From CAIWCD01 sp043782365 (lineage in GTDB: Bacteria; Myxococcota; Myxococcia; Myxococcales; 40CM-4-68-19), in assembly GCA_043782365.1 (NCBI GenBank), contig JAYWAO010000069.1, positions 1 to 6,896 on the forward strand: a stretch of DNA of 6,896 bases. The letters run 5' to 3'. Position numbers and translations under genes: made by a program. Of the stretch, positions 1 to 6,896 are shown in pieces (the stretch's first letter is position 1; each line of letters opens with the position of its first letter). The notes beneath the pieces were generated by a model. It searched no databases and was not told where the DNA came from. It saw nothing but the letters and a program-made list of their open reading frames with translations.

Positions 1-666
1 CCCCTGCATCAGCGGAAAGCCGATGATCTGGTCGAACCGGATGGTCCCCGCCGGCGAGGCGCGCACGGTGAGATCGGCGACGAAGCCGTGGGCGGCCACG
101 TACCAGGGAGGGGCCGCTGGATAGGTGTAATAGAAGGAGAAGCCGAAGAAGTTGGCGATGACGAAGACCCAGGCGAAGCGGATCGCCCGGTGCTCGCGGC
201 CCGTGAAGAAGTAATACAGCGTCAGCACGGCGCTCTCGCCGATGAAGAAGAACGGCGTGTAGGAGAGGCCGGTGAAGAAGTCGAGCACCGGGCTCGTGCG
301 CGACTGCAGCCACTCGTTGGGCGTCAGCACGCCCTGCGGCGCGGGGATGCCGAAGAAGCGCTTGTCGAAGTCGTAGGGCTCGCGGATGTGGATGACGGGC
401 GAGCGGATCAGGTCCGCGTACCAGCGCATCGAGTCGTAGACGATGCCGTAGAAGAGGTACGGCTGGACCACCTTCGCGAGGCTGCGCGAGGAGTCGGACC
501 AGACCGAGAAGAAGAGAAAACTCCCCGCGAGCACGAAGTGCTCCCAGCCGAGGCCCCCGAGCGCCTCGAGCGTGGCGAGGTACAGGATCGTCAGCGCTGG
601 CACGACGAGGCGGTGGAACGGGTGGGCCTTGGCAAGCTGGGTCCTGCGTTCGGACCAGGACCGCAT
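1..666 (-). CDS. Aur1-like PAP2-superfamily membrane phosphotransferase (inositol phosphorylceramide synthase type), 3' end missing
   Basis: The first 222 residues are visible with no stop before the window edge. This is an integral membrane protein with hydrophobic segments at about residues 23-40, 43-57, 131-154 and 162-182. Family signatures occur in the expected order: YDSMRWYAD (77-85), IHIREPYDFDKRFFG (92-106), EWLQ (118-121), LD (128-129) and YPAAPPWY (182-189). This set is typical of the PAP2_3 group, which includes fungal Aur1 and bacterial PAP2 proteins. Aur1 moves phosphoinositol from phosphatidylinositol to ceramide. The catalytic histidines of the family lie further downstream and are outside the window, so activity cannot be judged. 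The start is an ATG 7 bp after the MMPL stop with an upstream AAGGAG; no ATG or GTG lies in frame close upstream. Family assignment is firm. The exact acceptor (ceramide, diacylglycerol or another lipid) and headgroup are inferred from context. A plain lipid phosphatase is the alternative. Confidence 0.85.
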   Translation of the reverse strand, partial: MRSWSERRTQLAKAHPFHRLVVPALTILYLATLEALGGLGWEHFVLAGSFLFFSVWSDSSRSLAKVVQPYLFYGIVYDSMRWYADLIRSPVIHIREPYDFDKRFFGIPAPQGVLTPNEWLQSRTSPVLDFFTGLSYTPFFFIGESAVLTLYYFFTGREHRAIRFAWVFVIANFFGFSFYYTYPAAPPWYVAAHGFVADLTVRASPAGTIRFDQIIGFPLMQG

Positions 667-673
667 GGCGGAT

Positions 674-3229
674 CTACGCTCCTTCCCCAGGGAGTGTCGC
701 GGCCGCTGCCGCTGCCTTGCCTTCTGCTGCGCCGTCCCGCACCGAGAGCATCGCCGGCAGCGCGACCAGCGCCGCCGACAAGCAGGTGAACTCGCCGATC
801 ACCGCGGTGAGCCCGAACGACTGGATCGCTTGGTTGTCGGCGACCAGCAGCGCGGCGTAGCCGATGATCGTCGTGCTGGAGCAGAGCGTAACCGCGCCGC
901 CCGAGGACGCAAGCGCGTCGCGCACTGACCCGGTTTCCCGGTAGCGCTGGTAGAAGTTCACCGCATAGTCGACGCCGATCCCGAAGGTGATCGGCAGCAC
1001 CACGAAGTTGACGAAGTTGAACTTGATCGCCAGCAGCCCGAGCACGCCGAACATCCACAAGACGCCCAGGCAGAGAGAGCCCACCACCCAAGCGGCGTGC
1101 CGCAGCGAGCGCATCGCGAGGAGCGAGAGCAGCGCCACCGCGGCGAAGGAGAGCACGCCCGAGAGCAGGCCGTCGTCGGTGATGATCTTGATGATGTCCG
1201 CGGTCAGCAGCAGCTGGCCTGCCACGCGCACCTTCGGCGCCGCCCCCAGCGCGGCTTCGCGCACCTCCTCCGCGTGGCGGACCATCGCCCGGCCGTGGCG
1301 CGAGTCGCTCTCCAGCGTGGGGTAGACCATCACCAGGAGGCCGCTGCGGCTGTCCTTCTCGTGGAAGAACCGGGAGAGCCGCGGCGGCAGGTCGCCCTCG
1401 GAGACGGGCCGCAGCTTGGTGTTCTCGAGGATGCGCTCCACCAGCTGGCGGTCCTTCGGCTCCAGCCGCTCGAGCGCCTTCGGCCCGAGCAGCGAGAAGA
1501 TCTCCTCGAGCACCGCGAGCTTCTCGGGCTGCTGGGTGGGGATGAGCTTCTCCAGGGTCTCGACGCTGGCGATGGTGGTCCGCGCGCCGGCCTTCTCCTG
1601 CGCGGCCTCCATCGCCCTGCGGACCGCGGCCGCGTCCCCGCGAGAGTCGGTGAGGATGACGGTGGGCGTCTGGTAGCTCTGCATCACCGCGTCGACGAAC
1701 GAGTCCCAGTAAGCCGCGCCGCTCCGCAGGCCCTCGCGGCTGCCCAGCTTGCTGAAGTCATACTGCACGGGGTCCTGCGAGAAGCGGTGGATGGCGAGGG
1801 CGGAGATCACCACCAAGCCCAGCGAGACCGCCGCGAACGCCTTCGGGCGGCCAGTCACCAGCGTGGCGAGGAAGGTGGAGCCCGCGCCCACCGCGGGCCG
1901 CGCGCGCGGACCGGTCACCGGCAGCGGACGCCACCGCTCGTAGAGGACGATCAAGGGCGGCATCACCGCGTAGGTGGTCAGCCAGCAGAGGAGCATGCCG
2001 GACACGCCCATCTGACCGAACTGGTTGAAGCCGCGGAACTGGACCAGGATCAGCGTGGCGTAGCTCGCCGCCGCCGCGGAGGAGGCCGCCAGCGTCGCGC
2101 GCCAGGTGCCGCGCAGGGCCGCCGCCAGCGAGTCGTGGAGCGAGAGCCCGCGCCGCCGCTCCTCCAGCCAGCGGGCCAAGAGGATGATGCCAGGGTTGAT
2201 GCCGTTGCCGATGATGATGCTGCCGAGGAAGGCCGTGTTCGGGTTCAGGTAGCCGACGGTGATCTTGGCGAGCCCGAACGTCAGCGAGACACCCGTGAAG
2301 AGCGGCAGCACCAGGAGCGGCAGCGCGCGCAGCGAGCGGTAGAAGAGCAGGAGCGCAATCCCCACGAACACCAGCACCAGCACCGACGAGAGCAGCAGGT
2401 CTTTGACCAGCGCTTCCTGCGCCTCGATCACCTGCCGCACGTCGCCGCCGTAGCCCAGGTGGATCGAGGGGTGGAACGACTTCGGGTCCAGCTCGGTGAC
2501 GGCCTCGTCGACCGCCCGCATGATGCCCTGGTTGCCGTCGAGGCTCATCGCGAGGCCGCCGGGCGTGACCATCACCACCAGCGTCTTGCCGTCCTCGGCG
2601 GCGAGATATCCGTCGCGGAAGTGGTCGAGCCGCGAGAAGGCGCCGCGCAGCTTGGAGAGCGCCTCCTTCAGCTGCTTCGACTGCGCGGGGGTGGCGGCCT
2701 GCTCCTTTGGCGCCTCGTCCTCGTCGTCGAGATCGATCGCCAGCGGGTTGGCCGCGCGGTTCGCCTCGGCGAGGCCCGTCTTCAGTCCGTCGCGCAGCGA
2801 GGTGAGGTCGCCGAGGTTGGCGTAGAGCGCGCCGTGCGCGTCGAAGAAGCCGCGCTCCTCGTCGATGCGGCCGAAGACGCGCGAGAGCAGCCCGGGCGGC
2901 AGCGCTTGCAGTCTGGCCACCAGCGCGTCGGAGAACCTCTTGCCGGCCTCGAAGTCGTCGGTGCGGATGACGATCGAGAGCGAGGTGAGGCCGTCCAGCC
3001 GCCGCTCCAGCTCTCCCAGGCCGACGGCCGCCGGCGCGCCATCGGGGAGCAGCTCGCGCAGATCGGTGTGCAGGTCTGCGTAGAGCCTCACCGAACCCGG
3101 CAGGCCGACGAGGAACGCGCAGAGCGCTGCCAGCGCCAGCGCCCACGGGCGGCGCAGCGCCAGCGCGGTGTAGTTGCCCCAGCTCCGATCCCAGAGGCCC
3201 GGCTGCGTGCTGTTCTTGCCGTCGCTCAC
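674..3229 (-). CDS. MMPL/RND-family lipid exporter (HpnN-like)
   Basis: An 851-residue inner-membrane transporter with the duplicated RND/MMPL layout. Helix 1 is at about 29-48, followed by a large periplasmic loop (49-275) with an acidic stretch near 165-176. Helix bundles lie at about 276-430 and, in the second half, helix 7 at 464-481, a second loop (482-685) and helices at 686-830. The second half has GIGVDYAV (750-757), whose Asp-Tyr pair corresponds to the proton-relay residues of MmpL proteins. The first half has GNGINPGI (341-348) at the equivalent place, so that Asp-Tyr is replaced by Asn-Pro. Length and layout match hopanoid/lipid MMPL exporters such as HpnN (about 850-880 residues), which use the proton gradient to move lipids toward the outer membrane. 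The start is GTG, 21 bp after the aminotransferase TAG and in the same frame. There is no good Shine-Dalgarno, so coupling to the upstream gene is likely. The cargo is inferred from the neighbours to be the lipid made by this operon; a hopanoid cargo cannot be excluded. Confidence 0.88.
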   Translation of the reverse strand: MSDGKNSTQPGLWDRSWGNYTALALRRPWALALAALCAFLVGLPGSVRLYADLHTDLRELLPDGAPAAVGLGELERRLDGLTSLSIVIRTDDFEAGKRFSDALVARLQALPPGLLSRVFGRIDEERGFFDAHGALYANLGDLTSLRDGLKTGLAEANRAANPLAIDLDDEDEAPKEQAATPAQSKQLKEALSKLRGAFSRLDHFRDGYLAAEDGKTLVVMVTPGGLAMSLDGNQGIMRAVDEAVTELDPKSFHPSIHLGYGGDVRQVIEAQEALVKDLLLSSVLVLVFVGIALLLFYRSLRALPLLVLPLFTGVSLTFGLAKITVGYLNPNTAFLGSIIIGNGINPGIILLARWLEERRRGLSLHDSLAAALRGTWRATLAASSAAAASYATLILVQFRGFNQFGQMGVSGMLLCWLTTYAVMPPLIVLYERWRPLPVTGPRARPAVGAGSTFLATLVTGRPKAFAAVSLGLVVISALAIHRFSQDPVQYDFSKLGSREGLRSGAAYWDSFVDAVMQSYQTPTVILTDSRGDAAAVRRAMEAAQEKAGARTTIASVETLEKLIPTQQPEKLAVLEEIFSLLGPKALERLEPKDRQLVERILENTKLRPVSEGDLPPRLSRFFHEKDSRSGLLVMVYPTLESDSRHGRAMVRHAEEVREAALGAAPKVRVAGQLLLTADIIKIITDDGLLSGVLSFAAVALLSLLAMRSLRHAAWVVGSLCLGVLWMFGVLGLLAIKFNFVNFVVLPITFGIGVDYAVNFYQRYRETGSVRDALASSGGAVTLCSSTTIIGYAALLVADNQAIQSFGLTAVIGEFTCLSAALVALPAMLSVRDGAAEGKAAAAAATLPGEGA
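679..684 (-). promoter_or_regulatory. Shine-Dalgarno of the Aur1-like gene, inside the MMPL gene
   Basis: On the minus strand this reads AAGGAG within GGGGAAGGAGCG, in the last codons of the MMPL exporter just before its TAG. It lies 12 nt before the ATG at 666, which is slightly long but usable. Because the ribosome site is covered by the upstream gene, translation of the two genes is probably coupled. Confidence 0.6.
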
Positions 3230-3250
3230 CGTATCGCCGCGCCGTTCCAG

Positions 3251-4594
3251 CTAAGCCGCGCCGTGCTTGCGGGCGACCGACTCGATCGCCTCGCGCAGCA
3301 GGCCCAGGCCCGTCAGCGCCGTCGCGGCGTCGATGGTGAGCGCGGGCTGCAGGCGGATGCAGTGCGTGTAGCTCATCGCCAAGAGGCCGCGCCGCAGTCC
3401 GTCCTGGAAGATCTCGTCGCAGATCTTCTTCGCCAGCGGCTCCTTGGTCTTGCGGTCCGCCACCAGCTCCACCGCGAGGAAGAGGCCCTCGCCGCGCACG
3501 TCGCCCACCCAGCGGAGCTTGTCGGGCCAGGTCTTCAGCTCGGCCAGCATCAAGGGGCCCACCGTGCGGACGTTCTCCAGCACGTTCTCCTTCTTGAGGG
3601 TGGTGATCGAGGCCAGCGCCGCCGCCGCCGCCAGCGGGTTGCCGCCGTAGCTCGACGAGGAGCCGCTAGGGTTGCTCCACGGCTTGGCCTGCGCGATCTC
3701 GCGCTTGGCGAGCACGCCGCTCACCGGGAAGCCGCTCGCGAACGCCTTGCCCAGCGTGATGATGTCCGGGATGACGCCGCTGCGCTCGCAGGCAAACCAG
3801 CGTCCCGTGCGGCCGAAGCCCGTGATCATCTCGTCGGCGATGAAGAGCGCGCCGTGCTCCTTGGCGATCGCCTGCGCGCGCTGGAGGAACTCCGGCGGCG
3901 GGATGACGTTGCCCGCGGTGCCTTGCATCGGCTCGGCGATCACCGCGGCGACGCTGCCGGTGGTGCTCTGGCGCAGCTGCTCGGCGGCGACGTCCATGCA
4001 GGCGATCCCGCACGAGGGGTACTCGAGCTTGAGCGGGCATCGATAACAGTTCGCAAACGGCAGCTTGTGACCCGGCGGCACCGGCCCGTAGGTCTTCGCG
4101 TTGCCCGCGGCGTTGACCGCCAGCGCGCCCATCGTCTTGCCGTGGAAGCCGCCCCAGAAGCCGACCACCTCGTGGTGGCCCGTGTAGTTCTTGGCGAGGC
4201 GGAACGCGCTCTCGACCGCCTCCGCGCCGCCCGAGTAGAGCTGCAGCCGATCCACGCCCTCGGGCGCCACGCTCGCCACTTCGTGCACCAGCTGCGCGCG
4301 GGCCGCCGAGGTGAACGAGCCCACCGTGCTCCGCTCGATCTGCGCGTGGAGCGCCTCTTTGTAGGCCGGGTGCGAATGGCCGAGCGCGTTGACGCCGATG
4401 CCGCCGATCAGATCGACGAAGCGGTTCCCGTCGGCGTCCTCGATCACCGAGCCCTGCGCCCGCTCGACGCTGATCCCCGAGGAGAGCGCGAACCCCTGCA
4501 GGCCCGGCGCGAGGAACTCCTGCTCCTTGTCGAAGAGCGCGCGGCTCTTGGGTCCAGGGATCTCGGTCTGGAGGTGAGGGGCGGTGAGCGTCAT
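3251..4594 (-). CDS. Class III PLP-dependent aminotransferase (GabT/ornithine aminotransferase-like)
   Basis: A 447-residue, full-length fold-type I aminotransferase. The PLP site is intact: SGGAEAVE (121-128, phosphate grip), FHGKT (150-154, ring stacking), EPMQG (221-225), DEMITGFGRTG (254-264, with the Asp that pairs with the PLP nitrogen), catalytic lysine K283 in TLGKAF, and SYGGNPLA (315-322) in place of the usual TFGGNPLA. The N-terminal GGIGVNALGHSHP (64-76) is also typical. Between the two PLP-binding regions is a cysteine-rich insert with C183, C186, C195 and C199. Similar RCP...YP..C inserts are known to me from some GabT-like and archaeal class III enzymes. The enzyme moves an amino group between an omega-amine or amino acid and a 2-oxo acid, and is probably cytosolic. 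The start is ATG at 4594 with ACGGAA 6 nt upstream. Substrate cannot be read from the sequence; its place in a lipid operon suggests a headgroup or long-chain amine, but a GABA- or ornithine-type substrate is equally possible. Confidence 0.9.
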   Translation of the reverse strand: MTLTAPHLQTEIPGPKSRALFDKEQEFLAPGLQGFALSSGISVERAQGSVIEDADGNRFVDLIGGIGVNALGHSHPAYKEALHAQIERSTVGSFTSAARAQLVHEVASVAPEGVDRLQLYSGGAEAVESAFRLAKNYTGHHEVVGFWGGFHGKTMGALAVNAAGNAKTYGPVPPGHKLPFANCYRCPLKLEYPSCGIACMDVAAEQLRQSTTGSVAAVIAEPMQGTAGNVIPPPEFLQRAQAIAKEHGALFIADEMITGFGRTGRWFACERSGVIPDIITLGKAFASGFPVSGVLAKREIAQAKPWSNPSGSSSSYGGNPLAAAAALASITTLKKENVLENVRTVGPLMLAELKTWPDKLRWVGDVRGEGLFLAVELVADRKTKEPLAKKICDEIFQDGLRRGLLAMSYTHCIRLQPALTIDAATALTGLGLLREAIESVARKHGAA

Positions 4595-4678
4595 GGTCGG
4601 TTCCGTCGCTTGGGAGATAGGGTACAGCCAGGAGCTGCCGCCGGGGCAGCGCGGGCAGGGCGCAGCGCGGCGTTGGAG
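4595..4678 (-). other. 84-bp spacer between the fusion gene and the aminotransferase gene
   Basis: This is the only gap longer than about 20 bp. It has one short inverted repeat, CTGCC with GGCAG around a 5-nt loop (4635-4649), without a following T-run, so it is not a convincing terminator. The part next to the aminotransferase start is less G+C-rich and contains TGTACCCTATCTCC on the minus strand. This resembles a weak extended -10 element, but I see no matching -35. An internal promoter is possible; none is demonstrated. Confidence 0.3.
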
Positions 4679-6896
4679 CTAGAGCAGCGAGCCGCGCGGG
4701 CGGCTGGCGTAGGCGAACTCGGTGATGGCGACCCCGGTCCGCTCGATCGGCGCCTCGCCCTTGCGCTCGATCTTCACCGAGACCCGGTTCTCGTAAGTGT
4801 AGGCGACCGGCGACCCGGCGAGCCCGAAGAGGCGGGCCAGCGGGCTCGTCTCGGCCAGCGTCTCCTGCCGGTAGAGCAAGCGCCTGGACTCCAGGACCAC
4901 GGTGACCAGCTCGCCGCCGGCGCCCTTGGCGTGAGCGGTGATCTTCTGCGGCACCTCGTAGCCCGCGGCGCCCTTGGAGCCCTTCTCGAGGCGCGGCTGC
5001 TCGAAGGTCAGGGCGACGTCGGACGACCGGACCTCGGTCTGGCCGCCGCGGGTCGCGTAGAGCCAGCCCTGCTCGGGCACGTGCGAGCCCTCGGGAGGGA
5101 AGAGCACGGCCAGCGCGGTGGTGAGCGCCTCCTGGTCGGCCCCCTTGATTGCGCCGCTGGGAGCCGGCGCGCCCGCGCTGACCAGCTGTCCCTTTGGGTT
5201 CACCTCGGACTCGACCGCGGCGTGCTGCCGCTGGCCCTGCGGCTCGTCGAAGGCGGCCATGCGGAACCAGAGCGAGGCCGACTTGTAGCCAGGCACCGTG
5301 CTGTAAGAAGTGTCCGCGTAGCAGTAGCCGCGGGTGTGCTTGGAGCCGCGGTCGCCGCTCCAGAACGTCGCCTCGAACCGGCTGCGCAGCGCGAAGATGG
5401 TCTGGTCGAAGACCGCGTGCCCGCTCGGGTCGAAGACGATCTGCCCGCCGCCCGGCCGCAGCGCCTGCGTCTCGGGGAGCACGGTCGCGTCGATCACCAG
5501 CTTGCGCCCGGCGAAGTGCACGTGGTGGCTCGCGTCGAAGCCCATCGTCAGCCGGTGGGCGCCCAGCTCGATCGCGCCCTCGGGCCGCACGCTCCAGGCG
5601 CCGGGCTCGAACGATTCGCCGTCCTCGGTGGTGGTGCCATCGGGGCTCACCACCACCGCGCGGACGGCGGCCTTTCCGCTGCCCTGCAAGCCCGCGTTCG
5701 AGACCAGGAACTGCACCCGCGCGAACGAGCCGTCCTCGCCAGCGAGCAGGAAGCTGTAGCTCTCCGAGTAGAACGCCTCCTTGCGCAGCTTGGGCAGGAA
5801 GCTCTGCTGGGTGACCTTGACCGCGTCGGGCAGCGACATCGAGAAGCCGTGCACCCGCTCGCCCGCGAACGGCGCTCCGTAGGCCATCGAGAGCACGGCC
5901 AGCGCCGCGAGCGCCGAGGTGGCCGCGCCCACCACCGACAGCGCCGGGTTGCGCTCCTTGCCCAGCTCGCCGCGGAAGACGAACCAGCGCTGCAGCGGCA
6001 TGTTCCAGCACACCGAGACGAGCACGCCCACCAGCACGCGGGCCAAGACCGGGTTCCACTTCAGCCCATCGGCCAGCAGCACCACGCCTGTGGTGTTGAA
6101 GAGGAGGCTCGCCAGCGAGATGGCCACGTACCGCGGCACCTCCACCGCGACGGGCGTCTGCCGGGTGCGGAACGTCCAGACCTTGTTGATGACGAAGTTG
6201 GTGACCGCGCCGCCGAACGCGCCGATCGCCGTGGCCGTGCCGTTGAAGACCCCGAGCACCTCCACCAGCAGCACGAACGCGCCGTAGTCCACCACCGTGG
6301 CCGCGCCCGAGGCCACCCAGGCCCTGCCGAACCAGCCGTGGTGGTGCGGGTGCGCCTCGGGTACGCCCGCGGCGCCGGACTGTGCCGCTTCCCGCGTGCG
6401 CAGCTCTTTGTAGATGAAGACGAACCGGCGGATGGCGGTGACGTTGGCCATCAGCGCGATCAGGCCGAGCGTCACCAGCAGCACGTGGAAGACGGGCCGG
6501 GTAGCGTCGGGCTCGATGAAGCGGGCGATGTCCGGGGCGACGATGCCGGCCATGCCGACGTAGAGCGCGCGCTCACCGCGGTTCATCGAGCCCATCCGCG
6601 CGTCGATGCCGCTGATCTCGCCCTTGGCCCGGGCATAGGAGACGAGCAGGGCGCCGCCGAGCGAGCAGAGCGCCAGCCAGAAGCCCAAGGCGAATTCGCG
6701 GTAGTAGGCGGCGATGCCCGCGAAGGTGGCGATCTCGGCGTAGCGGTCCACCGCGGCGTCGATCAGCTCGCCCGAGTCGGAGGCGGTGCCGCGGGTGCGG
6801 GCCACCATGCCGTCGAGCGCGTCGAGGATGGCGCAGACCAGCACCAGGACCCCGCCCAGCGCGGGGTTGCCGAATGCAAACGCCAGCGCGGCGCCG
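4679..6896 (-). CDS. CDP-alcohol phosphotransferase / GtrA / Svf1-like lipocalin fusion, 5' end missing
   Basis: The frame is open to the right edge, so the true start lies outside; 738 residues are visible. A GTG at 6844 is not the start, because a typical CDP-alcohol phosphotransferase membrane segment (ALAFAFGNPALGG and following) continues upstream. Numbering from the 6844 codon: residues 1-145 hold the complete family motif D8, D11-G12, A15-R16, G25, D29, D33 (DxxDGxxARx8GxxxDxxxD), which binds metal and the CDP-alcohol and makes a phosphodiester with a second alcohol. Residues 174-293 are a GtrA domain with four helices, NFVINKVWTF (216-225) and WNMPLQRWFVF (280-290); GtrA proteins are linked to flipping polyprenyl-linked sugars. 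Residues 302-322 form another membrane helix. Residues 325-721 are soluble and probably periplasmic, with VQFLVSNAG (377-385) and GYCYADTSYSTVPG (506-519) followed by SASLWFRMAAF (522-532), resembling Svf1/CrtC/AttH double lipocalins. The first two domains are firm; the third is a moderate inference. The alcohol acceptor (inositol phosphate, glycerol phosphate or other) is not evident. Confidence 0.85.
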   Translation of the reverse strand, partial: GAALAFAFGNPALGGVLVLVCAILDALDGMVARTRGTASDSGELIDAAVDRYAEIATFAGIAAYYREFALGFWLALCSLGGALLVSYARAKGEISGIDARMGSMNRGERALYVGMAGIVAPDIARFIEPDATRPVFHVLLVTLGLIALMANVTAIRRFVFIYKELRTREAAQSGAAGVPEAHPHHHGWFGRAWVASGAATVVDYGAFVLLVEVLGVFNGTATAIGAFGGAVTNFVINKVWTFRTRQTPVAVEVPRYVAISLASLLFNTTGVVLLADGLKWNPVLARVLVGVLVSVCWNMPLQRWFVFRGELGKERNPALSVVGAATSALAALAVLSMAYGAPFAGERVHGFSMSLPDAVKVTQQSFLPKLRKEAFYSESYSFLLAGEDGSFARVQFLVSNAGLQGSGKAAVRAVVVSPDGTTTEDGESFEPGAWSVRPEGAIELGAHRLTMGFDASHHVHFAGRKLVIDATVLPETQALRPGGGQIVFDPSGHAVFDQTIFALRSRFEATFWSGDRGSKHTRGYCYADTSYSTVPGYKSASLWFRMAAFDEPQGQRQHAAVESEVNPKGQLVSAGAPAPSGAIKGADQEALTTALAVLFPPEGSHVPEQGWLYATRGGQTEVRSSDVALTFEQPRLEKGSKGAAGYEVPQKITAHAKGAGGELVTVVLESRRLLYRQETLAETSPLARLFGLAGSPVAYTYENRVSVKIERKGEAPIERTGVAITEFAYASRPRGSLL

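Noticed and set aside
88..789. A 233-codon plus-strand open frame opposite the Aur1-like gene
   Set aside because: The product is a charged, low-complexity Glu/Arg/Val sequence, antisense to a frame with strong family motifs. It also runs across the junction of two minus-strand genes.
1758..3146. A 462-codon minus-strand open frame inside the MMPL gene
   Set aside because: It is Arg/Ala-rich shadow coding in another frame of a gene whose own frame shows clear MMPL helices and motifs.
3230..3253. Aminotransferase and MMPL genes lie in the same frame, separated by one TAG and seven codons, suggesting stop read-through to a fusion
   Set aside because: A one-in-three frame coincidence explains it. 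No read-through signal is visible, and a cytosolic aminotransferase fused before helix 1 has no precedent I know of.
4635..4649. Short hairpin in the 84-bp spacer as a possible terminator
   Set aside because: The stem is only five pairs and no T-run follows in the direction of transcription. Such repeats are expected by chance in DNA of this composition.
5194..5814. A 206-codon plus-strand open frame opposite the fusion gene
   Set aside because: The product is Arg/Ser/Pro-rich with no recognisable features; this is a composition effect.
3666..6059. A 797-codon open frame on the minus strand spanning parts of the aminotransferase and the fusion gene
   Set aside because: It is the +1/+2 shadow of two well-supported genes in high-G+C DNA. 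Its product is almost only Arg, Gly and Ala with no domain motif, and it crosses a gene boundary.

Overview
The window is high-G+C DNA with strong G/C preference at third codon positions. It carries four genes, all read on the minus strand, in the order CDP-alcohol phosphotransferase fusion (right edge) -> class III aminotransferase -> MMPL/RND lipid exporter -> Aur1-like PAP2 transferase (left edge). The first gene is cut at its 5' end by the right edge and the last at its 3' end by the left edge. Composition and gene content (long multidomain lipid proteins, a hopanoid-type MMPL exporter, a eukaryote-like Aur1 homologue) suggest a Gram-negative member of the Myxococcota/deltaproteobacterial group. 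This is an inference; nothing here fixes the taxon.

Layout in transcription order. (1) 6896-4679: at least 738 residues, with a CDP-alcohol phosphotransferase catalytic motif, a four-helix GtrA domain, a further membrane anchor and a roughly 390-residue C-terminal region, probably periplasmic, that resembles Svf1/CrtC/AttH-type double lipocalins. (2) An 84-bp spacer, the only notable gap. (3) 4594-3251: a 447-residue PLP aminotransferase with an intact active site and an unusual four-cysteine insert. (4) 3229-674: an 851-residue MMPL transporter starting with GTG 21 bp after the aminotransferase stop. (5) 666-1: the first 222 residues of a PAP2-superfamily membrane protein with inositol-phosphorylceramide-synthase (Aur1) signatures, starting 7 bp after the transporter stop with its Shine-Dalgarno inside the transporter gene.

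The tight spacing of the last three genes suggests one operon. Together the proteins look like a membrane-lipid module: a headgroup is attached from a CDP-activated precursor, a lipid or lipid-linked group is moved by GtrA and carried by a lipocalin-like domain, an Aur1-like enzyme transfers a phospho-headgroup between lipids, and an MMPL pump exports the product. The most interesting reading is a bacterial inositol-phosphate (sphingo)lipid pathway that pairs an Aur1-like enzyme with an Svf1-like domain. In yeast Svf1 has been linked to ceramide carriage and Aur1 uses ceramide. The aminotransferase substrate is unknown. No RNA genes, mobile elements, CRISPR arrays or plus-strand genes were seen.
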